DNA from: Bacteroidota bacterium
Lineage (GTDB): Bacteria; Bacteroidota; Bacteroidia; Chitinophagales; Chitinophagaceae
DNA: 64,000 nt
Direction of reading: 5' to 3'
Assembly: GCA_016868855.1 (NCBI GenBank)
Contig: VGFP01000001.1
Span: forward strand, 310,001-374,000
The translations under genes were made by a program, and so were the position numbers. Position 1 is the stretch's first letter. Every line of letters begins with the position of its first letter. The notes beneath the pieces are model-generated. The model saw only the letters and a program-made list of their open reading frames with translations. It was not told the origin of the DNA and ran no database searches. Below are positions 26,821 through 37,572 of this stretch, one piece after another.

Positions 26821-27506
26821 GCAGTCATTTTTTCATATGCCCATTGCAAAGCCAATTGCAGCTGCTCTTCCGGCGTCATATGGCTATTGTCCAACACAAT
26901 TGCATCATCTGCCTTTCTGAGCGGTGAAACTTCCCTGTTGGAATCCATATGATCCCTTTGTGCGAGATTTGATCTGACATCTTCCATTTGAATGGATGGG
27001 TTTTTTGCAACAAGTTCCTTGAATCTGCGCATGACACGTACTTCGTTGTCTGCCGTCATAAAAATCTTCAGTTCAGCACCCGGAAAAACTGCTGTACCAA
27101 TATCTCTCCCATCCATCACAATTCCCTTGTCTTTTCCAATCAACTGTTGCTGCTTCACTGCAAATTCGCGGACTTCCCTGATCGCAGCCACTTCACTAAC
27201 TTTTTCAGCAACCCTCATCTCCCTTATAAAAGTTTCCACGTTCTCCCCATTCAACCAAATCTCATTGTTTCCATTTTCTGCATTTAAATGAAATGAAAGC
27301 TTGATCTGTTGCAATGCATGTACCACCTGTGTCGCATCATCCAATCTTACCTCGTTACGGATAAAATAGAGTGTAATGGCTCTGTACATGGCACCTGAAT
27401 CGATGAAGATATACTGCAGTTTTTTTGCCAATTGTCTCGCCATGGTGCTCTTTCCGCATGAGGACCATCCATCTACGGTTATGATAATTTTCTTCAAAGA
27501 CGTCAT
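26817..27506 (-). CDS. cmk: Cytidylate kinase
   Basis: Phosphorylates CMP and dCMP with ATP. 229 residues from ATG 27506; an upstream TTG at 27515 in frame is a less likely start. P-loop GWSSCGKST at 13-21, NMP-binding motif DSGAMYRAI (33-41), and DGRDIGTAVFP (about 128-138) are diagnostic. Convergent with ispH: the sequence CTAA carries both stops. Confidence 0.95.
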   Translation of the reverse strand: MTSLKKIIITVDGWSSCGKSTMARQLAKKLQYIFIDSGAMYRAITLYFIRNEVRLDDATQVVHALQQIKLSFHLNAENGNNEIWLNGENVETFIREMRVAEKVSEVAAIREVREFAVKQQQLIGKDKGIVMDGRDIGTAVFPGAELKIFMTADNEVRVMRRFKELVAKNPSIQMEDVRSNLAQRDHMDSNREVSPLRKADDAIVLDNSHMTPEEQLQLALQWAYEKMTA

Positions 27507-27527
27507 TTGTAGCAAAATTCATGCATA

Positions 27528-27556
27528 TTGGGTGAACGGCAAAATATCTAACTTTG
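27528..27556 (+). promoter_or_regulatory. Promoter of the Gfo/Idh gene
   Basis: TTG (27528-27530), 18 bases, TAACTTTG (27549-27556). Good match to the Bacteroidota consensus. Confidence 0.65.
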
Positions 27557-27571
27557 CAAGAATCAATTCAT

Positions 27572-28552
27572 ATGTTGAAAATCGGCATATTCGGCGTCGG
27601 CCATTTAGGAAAATTTCACATCAAAAACTGGAAAGAAATTGATCAAGTTGAAATCATAGGATTCTATGATCCCAATGATCAGGCTGCAGGCGAGGCTGAA
27701 AGTCTGTTTGGACTCAAAAGGTATACCGATATGGATGCATTGATCAATGATGCAGATGCTATAGATGTCGTAACGCCCACACAATTTCATTATGAAGCAT
27801 GTGAAGCAGCATTGAGAAAAAGCAAACATGTATTTGTTGAAAAACCTCTGGCCAATAATATGCAAGAGGCAGCAGCTCTGCTTAAATTGACCAAGGAAGC
27901 CAAGGTGAAATTTCAAGTGGGACATGTTGAGCGATTCAACGCTGCATTTAGTGCACTTGACAAGTCAACCATACATCCCATGTTCATCGAAGTGCACAGA
28001 CTTGCACAATTCAACCCCAGAGGTACTGAGGTCAGTGTAATCCTGGATCTCATGATTCATGATATTGATGTGATATTGAGCATGGTGAAGAGCGATATCA
28101 AACAGATTTCTGCGAGCGGTGTAGCGGTCATGACAGACACTCCTGATATTGCCAATGTTAGGATTGAATTTCACAATGGTTGCGTAGCCAACCTGACTTC
28201 ATCAAGAATCTCGATGAAAAAAATGCGCAAGATGAGGGTCTTCCAAAAAGACGCTTATATAGGAATCGACTTCCTAGAGAAAAAATCTGAAATCATCCGT
28301 CTGAAAAAGGAAGCAGACAGGGAAGAATTGTTTTCATTTGAGATTGATACACCCAAGGGCAACAAGACCATTGTAGTTGAAAATCCGAATGCTGACTATG
28401 ACAATGCACTCCATGCAGAACTCTCATCATTCAGAGATGCCATCTTGCTTGATCAAACGCCTGTTGTCTCTGAACTGGATGGTTATCATGCTTTGGAAGT
28501 AGCGCATCAAATCTTGGAAAAAATAGGCAGTCAGCAACTGAATCAATCCTGA
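27572..28552 (+). CDS. Gfo/Idh/MocA-family oxidoreductase
   Basis: 326 residues from ATG 27572; the frame is open back to a TTG at 27554, but that lies in the -7 box. NAD(P)-binding Rossmann motif GVGHLGKFH (7-15), the cis-proline strand motif HVFVEKPLA, and the downstream alpha/beta substrate domain with the HDIDV motif define the family. Reaction probably oxidation of a sugar or other polyol; in this phylum such proteins often sit near envelope sugar genes, but nothing here shows the substrate. Its last 10 bases overlap the end of ispD. Confidence 0.9.
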   Translation: MLKIGIFGVGHLGKFHIKNWKEIDQVEIIGFYDPNDQAAGEAESLFGLKRYTDMDALINDADAIDVVTPTQFHYEACEAALRKSKHVFVEKPLANNMQEAAALLKLTKEAKVKFQVGHVERFNAAFSALDKSTIHPMFIEVHRLAQFNPRGTEVSVILDLMIHDIDVILSMVKSDIKQISASGVAVMTDTPDIANVRIEFHNGCVANLTSSRISMKKMRKMRVFQKDAYIGIDFLEKKSEIIRLKKEADREELFSFEIDTPKGNKTIVVENPNADYDNALHAELSSFRDAILLDQTPVVSELDGYHALEVAHQILEKIGSQQLNQS

Positions 28553-29220
28553 CGCATGCTCAATCTCCATTTTGCATAGAGCAGATCATCCGGGTAGGTA
28601 ATCTTTATATTTTGTTCTTCTCCTTCAACTGTATGTACATGAGTACCTGCATGTTCTGCAACAGTGGCTTCGTCTGTAAACGCTTCTTTATAATCTACCT
28701 GGAAAGCTGGAAGGAGGATGGAAGCCTGAAAAGTTTGAGGTGTTTGAACTGAATACAGCTGGTCTCTCGAAACAACTTCAGCGGATCCATCTACTGCTAC
28801 CCTTCTCATGCTGTCGCGAATTGGGATGACCGGAATGGCAGATCCTGCAGTGAGCGCTTTGTCGTGGCAACGTTCGATCAGTAATTTGGATACCAAACAT
28901 CGTACGGCATCATGAACAAATATAATGTCATTTTGACCTGCATGTGAAATTCCATTTTTTACGGAGTGAAAGCGGGTTGCCCCTCCTTCGACAAGCTGAA
29001 TGTTTGATGAGTAGCCAAAATTATTGAGCAGCTCACGGGTATAATCAATGTACTGTTTGGGCAGAACAAGGATGATGTTGATATCATGGAATGCTGATAA
29101 AAAAGCATCGATGGAATAGAGTAAAATGGGCTTGCCATCCAGCAATAAAAATTGTTTGGGCAGTTCATTGCCCATGCGCATGCCACTTCCACCTGCAACA
29201 ATTACGGCCAACTTTGACAT
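28543..29220 (-). CDS. ispD: 2-C-methyl-D-erythritol 4-phosphate cytidylyltransferase
   Basis: Third step of the MEP pathway, CTP plus MEP to CDP-ME. 225 residues from ATG 29220, which overlaps the stop of the permease gene as TGATG; a GTG one codon earlier is possible. Nucleotide-binding motif AGGSGMRMGNELPKQ (8-22) and the HDAVRCLVS motif near 100 are typical. Translational coupling with the permease is suggested by the overlap. Confidence 0.94.
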   Translation of the reverse strand: MSKLAVIVAGGSGMRMGNELPKQFLLLDGKPILLYSIDAFLSAFHDINIILVLPKQYIDYTRELLNNFGYSSNIQLVEGGATRFHSVKNGISHAGQNDIIFVHDAVRCLVSKLLIERCHDKALTAGSAIPVIPIRDSMRRVAVDGSAEVVSRDQLYSVQTPQTFQASILLPAFQVDYKEAFTDEATVAEHAGTHVHTVEGEEQNIKITYPDDLLYAKWRLSMRQD

Positions 29221-30653
29221 CACGCCGTTTTTTTTCTGTTCATGATTAAATAATATATAGGAACCCCCAGCAGTGCAATGATGAGTCCCGGCCAGGTATA
29301 ACCCGGCTTGAATTTGATCAACAATACACAGAAACTGATTCCCATTATAATATAAATAAAGGGAATCACCGGATATCCAAATGCCTTGTATGGACGTTCT
29401 ATGTCTGGTCGCTTTTTACGAAGGATGAAAATACCAATGATGGTCAGTACATAAAAAATAACGACTACGAAACAGACCATGTCCAACAATTCTCCGTATT
29501 TGCCACTCAGACACATCAAACTTGCGACCAATGCTTGTGTCCACAGCGCCCACTCAGGAACCGCATTGTTATTGAGTTTGGAAGCCTTGCTGAAGAAGAG
29601 TCCATCTTGGGCCATGGTATAATATACCCTGGCGCCCGCCATGACCAAACCGTTGATGCATCCGAAAGTCGAAACCATGATGAGCACTGCGATGATGGAC
29701 CTGCCAGCTGCACCGAAAATTACGCTTGCAGCTGCCACTGCCAACCGATCTTCCTCAGGTTTTGCGATTTGCTCCAATGGAAGCACATTGAGATACATCA
29801 GATTGGCAGAAACATAAATAACCGTAACAATCAGGGTTCCCAGAAAGAGACTGAGTCCAATGTTTCGTTTTGGATTTTTGATTTCAGCTGCAATAAAAGT
29901 GACATTGTTCCATGAATCACTGCTGAATATAGAACCAACCATGGAAGAAGCGATGGCCCCTAAAAGGGTGATGCCTCCAATAGATTCCCATGTAATGGAT
30001 CCATCATCGTTGAGAAGTGCTTTTTGTGAAAGCATACCAGAGAGGATATTTTCTGACCAGAAGCTTTTCTGTACAAACAGAAAACCACACATGATCAATC
30101 CAAACAATGCAATCAATTTGGAGATGGTTAATGTGGTTTGAATGAGCTTTCCCTCTTTGACTCCTTTTGTATTGACATAGGTCAGCACCAAAACAATCAG
30201 AATTGCGATCAGTTGGGCATAATAAAGTTTTATCGAACCCAGTGTCAGAAAAACATTTTCATCTCTCAGATTGAGGGATGGGAAAAAATAGCCAGCAAAC
30301 TTTGCAAAAGCCACCCCAACAGCTGCGATGGTTCCCGTTTGAATGACAGCAAAAAAACTCCATCCGTAAAGAAAAGCAATCAGTGGATTGAAAGCTTCCC
30401 GAAGGTAGACGTATTGGCCGCCGGCCTTGGGATACATACCGCTGAGTTCTCCATAACTGAGGGCAGCGCTGATCGTCATAAATCCAGTGATAAGCCAAAC
30501 CATGATCAACCACCCTGCACTTCCAACACTTCTAGCAATATCTGCGCTCACAATGAAGATGCCTGATCCAATCATGGAACCCGCAACAACCATGGTGGCG
30601 TCGATCAGTCCCAGGCTTGGCTTGAATTCCTTTTGTTCTGCCATAACATGCAT
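29220..30653 (-). CDS. APC-superfamily amino acid permease
   Basis: 477 residues with about twelve membrane helices. The first helix carries the APC substrate motif GSMIGSGIFI (25-34), and the chain resembles the LAT/cationic exchangers (Y-G-ELSGMYPKAGGQYVYLR segment). Substrate not determinable by eye. Start at ATG 30653 or the ATG three codons later (MAEQKEFKP). Overlaps ispD by its stop codon. Confidence 0.9.
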   Translation of the reverse strand: MHVMAEQKEFKPSLGLIDATMVVAGSMIGSGIFIVSADIARSVGSAGWLIMVWLITGFMTISAALSYGELSGMYPKAGGQYVYLREAFNPLIAFLYGWSFFAVIQTGTIAAVGVAFAKFAGYFFPSLNLRDENVFLTLGSIKLYYAQLIAILIVLVLTYVNTKGVKEGKLIQTTLTISKLIALFGLIMCGFLFVQKSFWSENILSGMLSQKALLNDDGSITWESIGGITLLGAIASSMVGSIFSSDSWNNVTFIAAEIKNPKRNIGLSLFLGTLIVTVIYVSANLMYLNVLPLEQIAKPEEDRLAVAAASVIFGAAGRSIIAVLIMVSTFGCINGLVMAGARVYYTMAQDGLFFSKASKLNNNAVPEWALWTQALVASLMCLSGKYGELLDMVCFVVVIFYVLTIIGIFILRKKRPDIERPYKAFGYPVIPFIYIIMGISFCVLLIKFKPGYTWPGLIIALLGVPIYYLIMNRKKTA

Positions 30654-30660
30654 TTAAATA

Positions 30661-30687
30661 AAATCCCGGTTGTTTGAACCGGGATTT
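30661..30687 (-). terminator. Intrinsic terminator after the Skp-like gene
   Basis: AAATCCCGGTT, loop of 5, AACCGGGATTT: a perfect 11 bp stem. On the minus strand it is followed by a T-rich stretch. It lies between the Skp-like gene and the permease. Confidence 0.8.
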
Positions 30688-30711
30688 AAGATATGAAATT
30701 CGTTGCTTATT

Positions 30712-31311
30712 TTATTTTTTGACCTCGGATTTGTTGTAAGTCTTGTTGAGACCAGCAACCACCTCATTGGTAATGTTATTTGAGGAATCTTTATAGAACA
30801 ATACATTCATGGAGCTGGAAGTTGAAAAAATATAACTGTACTTTTTGTCCTTGTTGTACTCCACCAAGAATGCATCAATTTTACCCTTCAGTTCCTCCAA
30901 CATTTTCACACCATCAGTAGAAATGGCATTTTCCATGTTTCGTTTCTGATCTTCCAGATTTTGCATTTTGGTTTGGTATGAACGTTGAAAATTTTCATAC
31001 TCTGATTGGGTGATTGCTTGTCCCCTTTTTGCGAAAGCTTTTCGCTCCTCTTCAATTCTTTGAAAAGCGGTATTGAGTTGGCGGTCCGCATCTTCTTTTT
31101 TCTTGTCAAACTCAGTCATTTTCTCTCTGTAATAAAGATAATTCGCCTGAATCGAATCAAGGTCAACGTAAGCAATCTTCAGTTTCACATCCGCCGCAGC
31201 TCCAGCATTGGAGGAAGCAGGTATTTTATTGCTGTTTAAAAAAAGTACAATGGCCATTATGCCCAGGAGGACAAATAATACAATGTTGATGTTCTTTTGA
31301 TTCATGGTCAT
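30712..31311 (-). CDS. OmpH/Skp-like periplasmic chaperone
   Basis: 199 residues. An uncleaved-looking N-terminal membrane segment (about 9-26: NIVLFVLLGIMAIVLFL) is followed by the Skp start motif KIAYVDLDSI and a long coiled coil (about 60-150) rich in E, K and Q, then a short strand region (YSYIFSTSSSMNVLFY). Skp proteins hold unfolded outer-membrane proteins on their way to BamA; here the anchor suggests a membrane-tethered form. Between terminators on both sides, so a single-gene transcript. Confidence 0.88.
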   Translation of the reverse strand: MTMNQKNINIVLFVLLGIMAIVLFLNSNKIPASSNAGAAADVKLKIAYVDLDSIQANYLYYREKMTEFDKKKEDADRQLNTAFQRIEEERKAFAKRGQAITQSEYENFQRSYQTKMQNLEDQKRNMENAISTDGVKMLEELKGKIDAFLVEYNKDKKYSYIFSTSSSMNVLFYKDSSNNITNEVVAGLNKTYNKSEVKK

Positions 31312-31320
31312 GTGTTTTAT

Positions 31321-31346
31321 AAAAAAGGGAGCTTTTCAGCTCCCTT
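31321..31346 (-). terminator. Intrinsic terminator of rpoC
   Basis: AAGGGAGCT (31325-31333), loop TTTC, AGCTCCCTT (31338-31346); on the minus strand followed by TTTTTT. It lies 7 bases after the rpoC stop. Confidence 0.93.
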
Positions 31347-31352
31347 GAATCT

Positions 31353-34300
31353 TTATTCTTCTTCATCGAAGCTCATTACCTCTCGTGTTGTTTGCAGCAA
31401 CTCATACTCTTCTTTGCTTCCTACGATGATGTTTTCGTAATCTCTGAGTCCCGTTCCTGCAGGAATATGATGACCTGTGATTACGTTTTCTTTCAGACCA
31501 AGCATATCGTCTGCTTTTCCTTGGATGGCAGCAGATGACAGTACTTTTGTGGTTTCCTGGAAGGATGCTGCTGAAATCCAGCTCTGTGTTCCAAGAGATG
31601 CTTTGGTGATTCCCAATAGCACTGGACTAGAAGTCGCAGCATGTGCATCGCGGTATTCTGCCAATTTTTTATCGGCTCTGCGAAGAATAGAGTTTTCTTC
31701 ACATATTTCGCGCAATGTCGCAATCTGACCAGCTTTGAGCAGCTCAGAATCACCTGGATCAACTACTACCTTCTTATCGAAAATCCAGTCATTCTCAATA
31801 TTGAAGTCATAACGATCTTCCAGATCACCCTCTAGGAAGCGTGTATCTCCCGGATCTACGATTTCAACTTTTCTCATCATTTGACGCACGATTACCTCAA
31901 TGTGCTTATCATTGATTTTTACACCCTGTAAACGATATACTTCTTGGATTTCATTCACAACGTACTCTTGTACAGCAAATGGACCTTTAATGGAAAGAAT
32001 ATCACCAGGAGCGATTTGGCCGTCAGACAATGGAGTACCAGCTTTCACAAAGTCACCATCTTGAACGAGAATCTGTCTGGTCAGGGTTACAAGATATTTC
32101 TTGATTACACCGTCTTTTGCTTCAACACTGATTTCACGGTTACCGCGTTTGATAGCACCGAAACTCACAACACCGTCAATTTCTGCTACTACAGCTGGGT
32201 TACCCGGATTTCTTGCTTCAAACAATTCAGTTACGCGTGGAAGACCACCTGTGATATCCCTCAATTTACCCAGGATTCTAGGAATCTTCACCAATACTTG
32301 TCCGGCTGTAACATCATCACCTTCCTCAATCACAATGTGCGATCCTACAGGCAGGTTGTATGCCTTCTCATCCTTGCCTATTACTTTGATAGAAGGTATC
32401 TTGGTTTTATCTTTCGATTCGATAACTACTTTCTCTCTGTGTCCGGTTTGCTCATCTGCCTCCTCACGGAATGTGACACCATCGATTACATTTTCAAATG
32501 CAATCTTACCAGCAATCTCAGCTACAACCACATTGTTGAATGGATCCCATGTGCAAATCACATCACCCTTCGCAACTTTTTTGCCATCGGTTACCGCGAG
32601 AATTGATCCATAAGGCACGTTGTTGGTTATAAGAACGCGGTCATTCTTCAAATCCATGATACGCATTTCTGCTGTACGTCCAATTACTACCTGAACATCT
32701 TTTCCTTCGTTGTTTTTTGCCTTCACTGTTCTCAATCCATCGAACTGTAGAGTTCCTTCAAACTTGGCAGAGAGGTTGGATTCAACAGATGCTGATCCAG
32801 CAACACCACCCACGTGGAAAGTACGAAGTGTAAGCTGCGTACCTGGTTCACCGATGGACTGTGCAGCGATGATTCCAACAGCATCACCTTTTTGGGCGAC
32901 ATTGCCGGTTGCCAGATTCAATCCATAACATTTAACGCAACATCCGCGCTTGCTTTCGCAAGTAAGGACAGAACGTATTTCAATGGTTTCAATTCCTGAT
33001 TCTTCAATCTTCTTGGCTGTATCTTCATCGATTCCTTGTCCGGCTGACACCAATAATTTATCGCTTTGCGGATCGTATACATCATGCAACGATGTACGTC
33101 CAAGGATCCTGTCATACAATGGTTCAACAATGTCTTCATTGTCCTTCAATGCACTAGTAGCAATACCTCTGAGTGTTCCGCAATCTTCTTCTGCGATGAT
33201 TACATCTTGTGCAACGTCAACCAAACGACGGGTCAGGTAACCAGCATCAGCTGTCTTCAATGCTGTATCCGCAAGACCTTTACGTGCACCGTGCGTGGAG
33301 ATGAAATACTCCAATACGCTCAATCCATCTTTGAAGTTGGAAAGGATAGGATTTTCAATGATTTCAGATCCAGTTGAGCCGCTCTTTCTTGGCTTTGCCA
33401 TCAATCCCCTCAATCCAGCCAGCTGCTTAACCTGCTGCTTACTTCCTCTCGCACCTGAATCAAGCATCATGTAAACAGAGTTGAAGCCCTGTTTGTCATC
33501 TGCCATCGCGCGGATCAATGTTTCAGTTACTTTGGTATCAACCCTTGACCATATGTCAATGATCTGGTTATAACGTTCGTTGTTGGTGATCAATCCCATG
33601 TTGTAGTTATCCCATACTTCCTGTACTTCTGATGAAGCCTGGTCGATCATGTCTTCTTTCATCACTGGCAATTGCAGATCCTGGATGTTGAATGACAAAC
33701 CGCCACGGAATGCCATGCGGAATCCGAGCTCTTTGATGTTGTCAAGGAACTTGGCAGTAGTAGGCACATTGGTGATCTTGATGATATCGCCGATGATCTC
33801 ACGCAAACTCTTCTTGGTAAGCAGTGCATTGACAAATCCAACCTCGGCAGGAACTGCCTGGTTGAACAGAACGCGGCCAACAGTAGTTTCAATCAATTTT
33901 TTCTCCAACTGTCCCTCTTCGTTTCTAACGTTTGCCTTCACCTTGATATACGCATGAAGATCTACGCGCCCTTCATTGTAAGCAATGATCACTTCCTCAG
34001 CACTGTAGAAACGCATGCCCTCACCTTTCACTACATCTGTATCAGTGTTGCGCTTTCCTTTGGTGATGTAGTAGAGACCCAATACCATGTCCTGAGAAGG
34101 AAGTGTGATAGGTGTACCATTCTGTGGATTGAGAATATTATGTGATGCGAGCATCAGCAACTGTGCTTCAAGCACAGCAGCATGACTCAGTGGAACGTGT
34201 ACCGCCATCTGGTCACCATCGAAGTCAGCGTTGAACGCTGAACATACCAATGGATGCAACTGAATAGCCTTTCCCTCCACCAATTTTGGCTGGAAAGCCT

Positions 34301-35645
34301 GAATGGACAAACGGTGCAATGTTGGGGCACGGTTGAGCATTACAGGGTGACCTTTTAATATATTTTCGAGGATGTCCCAAACGATGGCTTCTTTGCGGTC
34401 AACCAGTTTGCGGGCTGACTTCACAGTTTTGACAATACCTCTTTCAATTAATTTTCTGATGATAAACGGCTTAAACAACTCAGCTGCCATGTCCTTCGGC
34501 AAACCGCATTCGTGCAGTTTCAACTCTGGACCCACAACGATTACAGAACGACCAGAGTAGTCAACACGCTTACCCAACAAGTTCTGACGGAAACGTCCTT
34601 GCTTGCCCTTGAGTACATCACTCAGCGATTTCAATGCACGTCCGCCTTCTGCTTTCACAGCATTTGACTTGCGGCTGTTGTCGAAAAGAGAATCAATTGC
34701 TTCTTGCAACATTCTCTTCTCATTGCGAAGGATAACCTCAGGAGCCTTGATTTCCGATAAACGCTTCAAGCGATTGTTTCTGATGATCACTCTTCTGTAG
34801 AGGTCATTCAAATCAGACGATGCAAAACGTCCGCCATCCAAAGGAACCAATGGTCTTAGTTCTGGTGGAATAACAGGGATGTATTGCATAACCATCCATT
34901 CGGGACGGTTGACGATTCTTGAATTTGCATCGCGGAAAGACTCAACCACGCTCAAGCGCTTCAAAGCATCAGCCTTTCTCTGCTGCGAGGTTTCATTCGC
35001 TGCAGCATTTCTCAATGTGTAACTCAATGAATCTAAATCGATTCTGAGCAACAAATCATGTACAGCTTCAGCGCCCATTTTGGCGATGAACTTCTGAGGA
35101 TCTTCGTCAGGCAGGTACTGATTTTCTTTTGGAAGTGTATCCAGGATATCCAAATATTCTTCTTCGGTCAGCAAATCACCCTGCTTCTTGCCCTTGTCTT
35201 CAAGGATACCGGGCTGAATCACTACGAAACGCTCATAGTAAATGATGCTCTCCAATTTCTTGGAACTGATACCAAGCAAGTAGCCGATTTTGTTTGGCAA
35301 ACTCTTGAAATACCATATGTGAACAACGGGAACAACCAACTTGATATGGCCCATTCTTTCCCGACGTACTTTTTTCTCTGTAACCTCTACACCACATCGA
35401 TCACATACAATGCCCTTGTATCTGATACGCTTGTATTTTCCGCAAGCACACTCGTAGTCTTTCACTGGACCAAAAATCTTTTCACAGAAAAGTCCGTCTC
35501 TCTCAGGCTTGTAGGTTCTGTAGTTGATGGTTTCAGGTTTCAATACTTCACCATAGGACCTGTCCAGGATTGAATCAGGTGATGCTAAACTGATGATAAT
35601 CTTTGAAAAAGCGGACTTGGGGCGGTTGTCTTTTTTGATAGCCAT
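31353..35645 (-). CDS. rpoC: RNA polymerase subunit beta-prime
   Basis: Catalytic subunit of RNA polymerase. 1430 residues, the normal length for this phylum. The N-terminal zinc site is [16 protein letters not shown] (about 66-86). The catalytic NADFDGD motif has its magnesium aspartates at D474, D476 and D478. The second zinc site is [11 protein letters not shown]. Acidic C-terminus SFDEEE. rpoB is normally directly upstream, yet here the next gene upstream is an unrelated 514-residue protein after about 215 bases, and rpoC has its own consensus promoter at 35788-35817. Confidence 0.98.
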   Translation of the reverse strand: MAIKKDNRPKSAFSKIIISLASPDSILDRSYGEVLKPETINYRTYKPERDGLFCEKIFGPVKDYECACGKYKRIRYKGIVCDRCGVEVTEKKVRRERMGHIKLVVPVVHIWYFKSLPNKIGYLLGISSKKLESIIYYERFVVIQPGILEDKGKKQGDLLTEEEYLDILDTLPKENQYLPDEDPQKFIAKMGAEAVHDLLLRIDLDSLSYTLRNAAANETSQQRKADALKRLSVVESFRDANSRIVNRPEWMVMQYIPVIPPELRPLVPLDGGRFASSDLNDLYRRVIIRNNRLKRLSEIKAPEVILRNEKRMLQEAIDSLFDNSRKSNAVKAEGGRALKSLSDVLKGKQGRFRQNLLGKRVDYSGRSVIVVGPELKLHECGLPKDMAAELFKPFIIRKLIERGIVKTVKSARKLVDRKEAIVWDILENILKGHPVMLNRAPTLHRLSIQAFQPKLVEGKAIQLHPLVCSAFNADFDGDQMAVHVPLSHAAVLEAQLLMLASHNILNPQNGTPITLPSQDMVLGLYYITKGKRNTDTDVVKGEGMRFYSAEEVIIAYNEGRVDLHAYIKVKANVRNEEGQLEKKLIETTVGRVLFNQAVPAEVGFVNALLTKKSLREIIGDIIKITNVPTTAKFLDNIKELGFRMAFRGGLSFNIQDLQLPVMKEDMIDQASSEVQEVWDNYNMGLITNNERYNQIIDIWSRVDTKVTETLIRAMADDKQGFNSVYMMLDSGARGSKQQVKQLAGLRGLMAKPRKSGSTGSEIIENPILSNFKDGLSVLEYFISTHGARKGLADTALKTADAGYLTRRLVDVAQDVIIAEEDCGTLRGIATSALKDNEDIVEPLYDRILGRTSLHDVYDPQSDKLLVSAGQGIDEDTAKKIEESGIETIEIRSVLTCESKRGCCVKCYGLNLATGNVAQKGDAVGIIAAQSIGEPGTQLTLRTFHVGGVAGSASVESNLSAKFEGTLQFDGLRTVKAKNNEGKDVQVVIGRTAEMRIMDLKNDRVLITNNVPYGSILAVTDGKKVAKGDVICTWDPFNNVVVAEIAGKIAFENVIDGVTFREEADEQTGHREKVVIESKDKTKIPSIKVIGKDEKAYNLPVGSHIVIEEGDDVTAGQVLVKIPRILGKLRDITGGLPRVTELFEARNPGNPAVVAEIDGVVSFGAIKRGNREISVEAKDGVIKKYLVTLTRQILVQDGDFVKAGTPLSDGQIAPGDILSIKGPFAVQEYVVNEIQEVYRLQGVKINDKHIEVIVRQMMRKVEIVDPGDTRFLEGDLEDRYDFNIENDWIFDKKVVVDPGDSELLKAGQIATLREICEENSILRRADKKLAEYRDAHAATSSPVLLGITKASLGTQSWISAASFQETTKVLSSAAIQGKADDMLGLKENVITGHHIPAGTGLRDYENIIVGSKEEYELLQTTREVMSFDEEE

Positions 35646-35787
35646 AGAAGATATCTGTTTTTACGAGGCATACATGCACATTACATACCTGATAAGCCAA
35701 TGAGTAGGCTTGTGAATGTTGCTGATTATCAACAACTTACAGCAGTACAGGAATGGAAAAATACGGGCATGCCAAATTTAAGGAGGG

Positions 35788-35817
35788 CAAAGGTAGCAAA
35801 AACAGGGGAAATTTCAA
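35788..35817 (-). promoter_or_regulatory. Promoter of rpoC
   Basis: Read on the minus strand: TTG (35817-35815), 19 bases, TACCTTTG (35795-35788), a full consensus match. A second box, TAAATTTG, lies at 35780-35773. The transcript would have a leader of about 135 bases before rpoC, containing a small AAGCC/GGCTT hairpin. Confidence 0.75.
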
Positions 35818-35860
35818 TAAAATTCTTCGGTTTTGCGATTGAATAATAATGAGGCTCGAA

Positions 35861-37405
35861 TCAACCGTTTCGCTGAAGGTATTTTTCTGCGATTACATCT
35901 TGTACCGGTACCCCTTTCAGTTTGCTTTCCAGCCATGATAATATGTCAAGGTAAAGAAAGGATCTTGCTTCCAAATGATTGTTTTCCAATGGTTTAAGCT
36001 CGTCAAACAAGATCTGAAGATGAATGTTGATTTCCTTTCTGCTGAGAGAAAAAACTTTTCGCAAGAAACCAAAAATGCGGGTCTCTACAGAACTCAGGTT
36101 TTTCATGTTTGACATGAATCTGTAAACCGACTTCACCTGACTCTCGATCAACATGTCATTGCCAAGTTCGTAGTGCGAAATCAAATGCAAGAGTCGCGCG
36201 TAACATTGCAGATCTGTTCTGAGATCTGCTTTCCAATGAATGATCTTGTTCAAGTATTCAACCGCTTTCTCAAAATCTCCCAAGCCAAAATAGAGACAGG
36301 CGATTTTGTAATAAAAAACCAATGTTCGGTGTTTGTCCAACTGCACCTCATACGCTGCAATTTTTTCTTCGATCAGTGGCACCAACTTCACACCCTCTGA
36401 AAAATTTCCTTTTAGAATATGCTGATTGATTTTTGCAAGATAGAGGTATACAAATCCCTGTACCTTGTTGTTGATGTTCGCCTCTCCTTCTTTTGAATTG
36501 CAAAAATTTTCAAACTTCTCAAGATCCAGTTCAAACTTTTTATCATTTCGCAACATGAAGTGTGCATTCAGCAAATTATGCATGCCTTTGATGTATTGCT
36601 GGGGTTCTACACGAATCATCTGAGGTTCTTTGTCAAATAGATCAATCCACCTCAAACAATGCTTGTAGTACGAAAGCATGTCCTGCAGTATAAAACCGTA
36701 CCAGGCCTGACTTTGACTGAGATAGAGCTTTTCATAAAAACCATTGCATTCTCCTGCACCTACAGGCATATTGCTTTGATAAAATGATTTGATGGAATCA
36801 ATATCTTTTTCATCCCGCACATGTCCATTTCTTATGTACCATCCATACAACTGGAGTGCCAAGTTGCTGAGTTTACCTACCATCGAAAGTCGATTGCTCA
36901 ATTCATCCATCTCTTTCGATAACAATTCTGCACGATCGTCAAAACTTCGTGTGATGTGCAATGACTCAATTTTCTTTTCAAAAAACAAAGCTTGGACCCA
37001 AAAGGTCATCTGATTGTGCTCACCTGCCAATTCTTTGATCTTTTGCAACATTTTCAAACTCTGGTGATAGAGTCCCTTGTTGTATAAAATCCTCGCATGA
37101 TCCAACATTTCATGCAACTGCATGTCAACCGATTGATCATTGCGGATCAACCGCAGACTAGATAAAATCTGTTTGTACAAATGAGACTTTAAATTGGACA
37201 GCTGTTGTTTTTGAATGGATGGATTTTTTTTAAGAATCACTTCCTCGTCATATTGATCCAATTTGTCAATGGCATCAAAAAGTGTAATGATCTTTAACTC
37301 ATCAGATGAAATATTTCTGCTGACATAAAGTTTAAAATTTCTTTTTTCACCTTTTTCGAGGGTTTTAATGAGGTGAAACAATTCATCTGCTAAACGGTTG
37401 GGCAT
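35861..37405 (-). CDS. Large helical-repeat (TPR-like) protein of unknown function
   Basis: 514 residues from ATG 37405 (the frame is open to a TTG at 37426). No signal peptide. It is almost wholly helical, with repeated segments of the style YNKGLYHQSLKMLQKI and FGLGDFEKAVEYLNKI that look like tetratricopeptide repeats. The N-terminus (about residues 8-23, DLFHLIKTLEKGEKRNF-like) is that of a widespread unannotated Bacteroidota family whose members start with a motif around LxKxEKRxFKLY. Cytoplasmic, perhaps a scaffold. Divergent from leuA and in the same direction as rpoC. Confidence 0.8.
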   Translation of the reverse strand: MPNRLADELFHLIKTLEKGEKRNFKLYVSRNISSDELKIITLFDAIDKLDQYDEEVILKKNPSIQKQQLSNLKSHLYKQILSSLRLIRNDQSVDMQLHEMLDHARILYNKGLYHQSLKMLQKIKELAGEHNQMTFWVQALFFEKKIESLHITRSFDDRAELLSKEMDELSNRLSMVGKLSNLALQLYGWYIRNGHVRDEKDIDSIKSFYQSNMPVGAGECNGFYEKLYLSQSQAWYGFILQDMLSYYKHCLRWIDLFDKEPQMIRVEPQQYIKGMHNLLNAHFMLRNDKKFELDLEKFENFCNSKEGEANINNKVQGFVYLYLAKINQHILKGNFSEGVKLVPLIEEKIAAYEVQLDKHRTLVFYYKIACLYFGLGDFEKAVEYLNKIIHWKADLRTDLQCYARLLHLISHYELGNDMLIESQVKSVYRFMSNMKNLSSVETRIFGFLRKVFSLSRKEINIHLQILFDELKPLENNHLEARSFLYLDILSWLESKLKGVPVQDVIAEKYLQRNG

Positions 37406-37424
37406 CGTATTTATCTTTCTGTAC

Positions 37425-37445
37425 AATCCTTGTCAATCAAGGATT
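37425..37445. repeat. Perfect inverted repeat in the divergent leuA upstream region
   Basis: AATCCTTG, TCAAT, CAAGGATT: 8 bp perfect arms. It is in the spacer between leuA and the helical-repeat gene, and could be an operator or a leader hairpin. A second, AACCCA-TTT-TGGGTT, lies at 37483-37497. Confidence 0.55.
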
Positions 37446-37572
37446 TTGGAATGATTTCGAGACTTTACAAAGCGTAAATTACAACCCATTTTGGGTTATT
37501 TTATCGTTTGTGGGAAGTTAAATTCGTAAACATCCTTAATAAGCTTTTAAATCAAACTGGAAATTCGCTACC

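Noticed and set aside
31944-32606. 220-residue open frame on the + strand opposite rpoC
   Set aside because: It lies wholly inside the well-supported rpoC gene, has no signal, motif or start context, and reflects the codon pattern of the other strand.
37427-37572. Leucine attenuator leader peptide
   Set aside because: No short frame with a run of Leu, Ile or Val codons was found before leuA.
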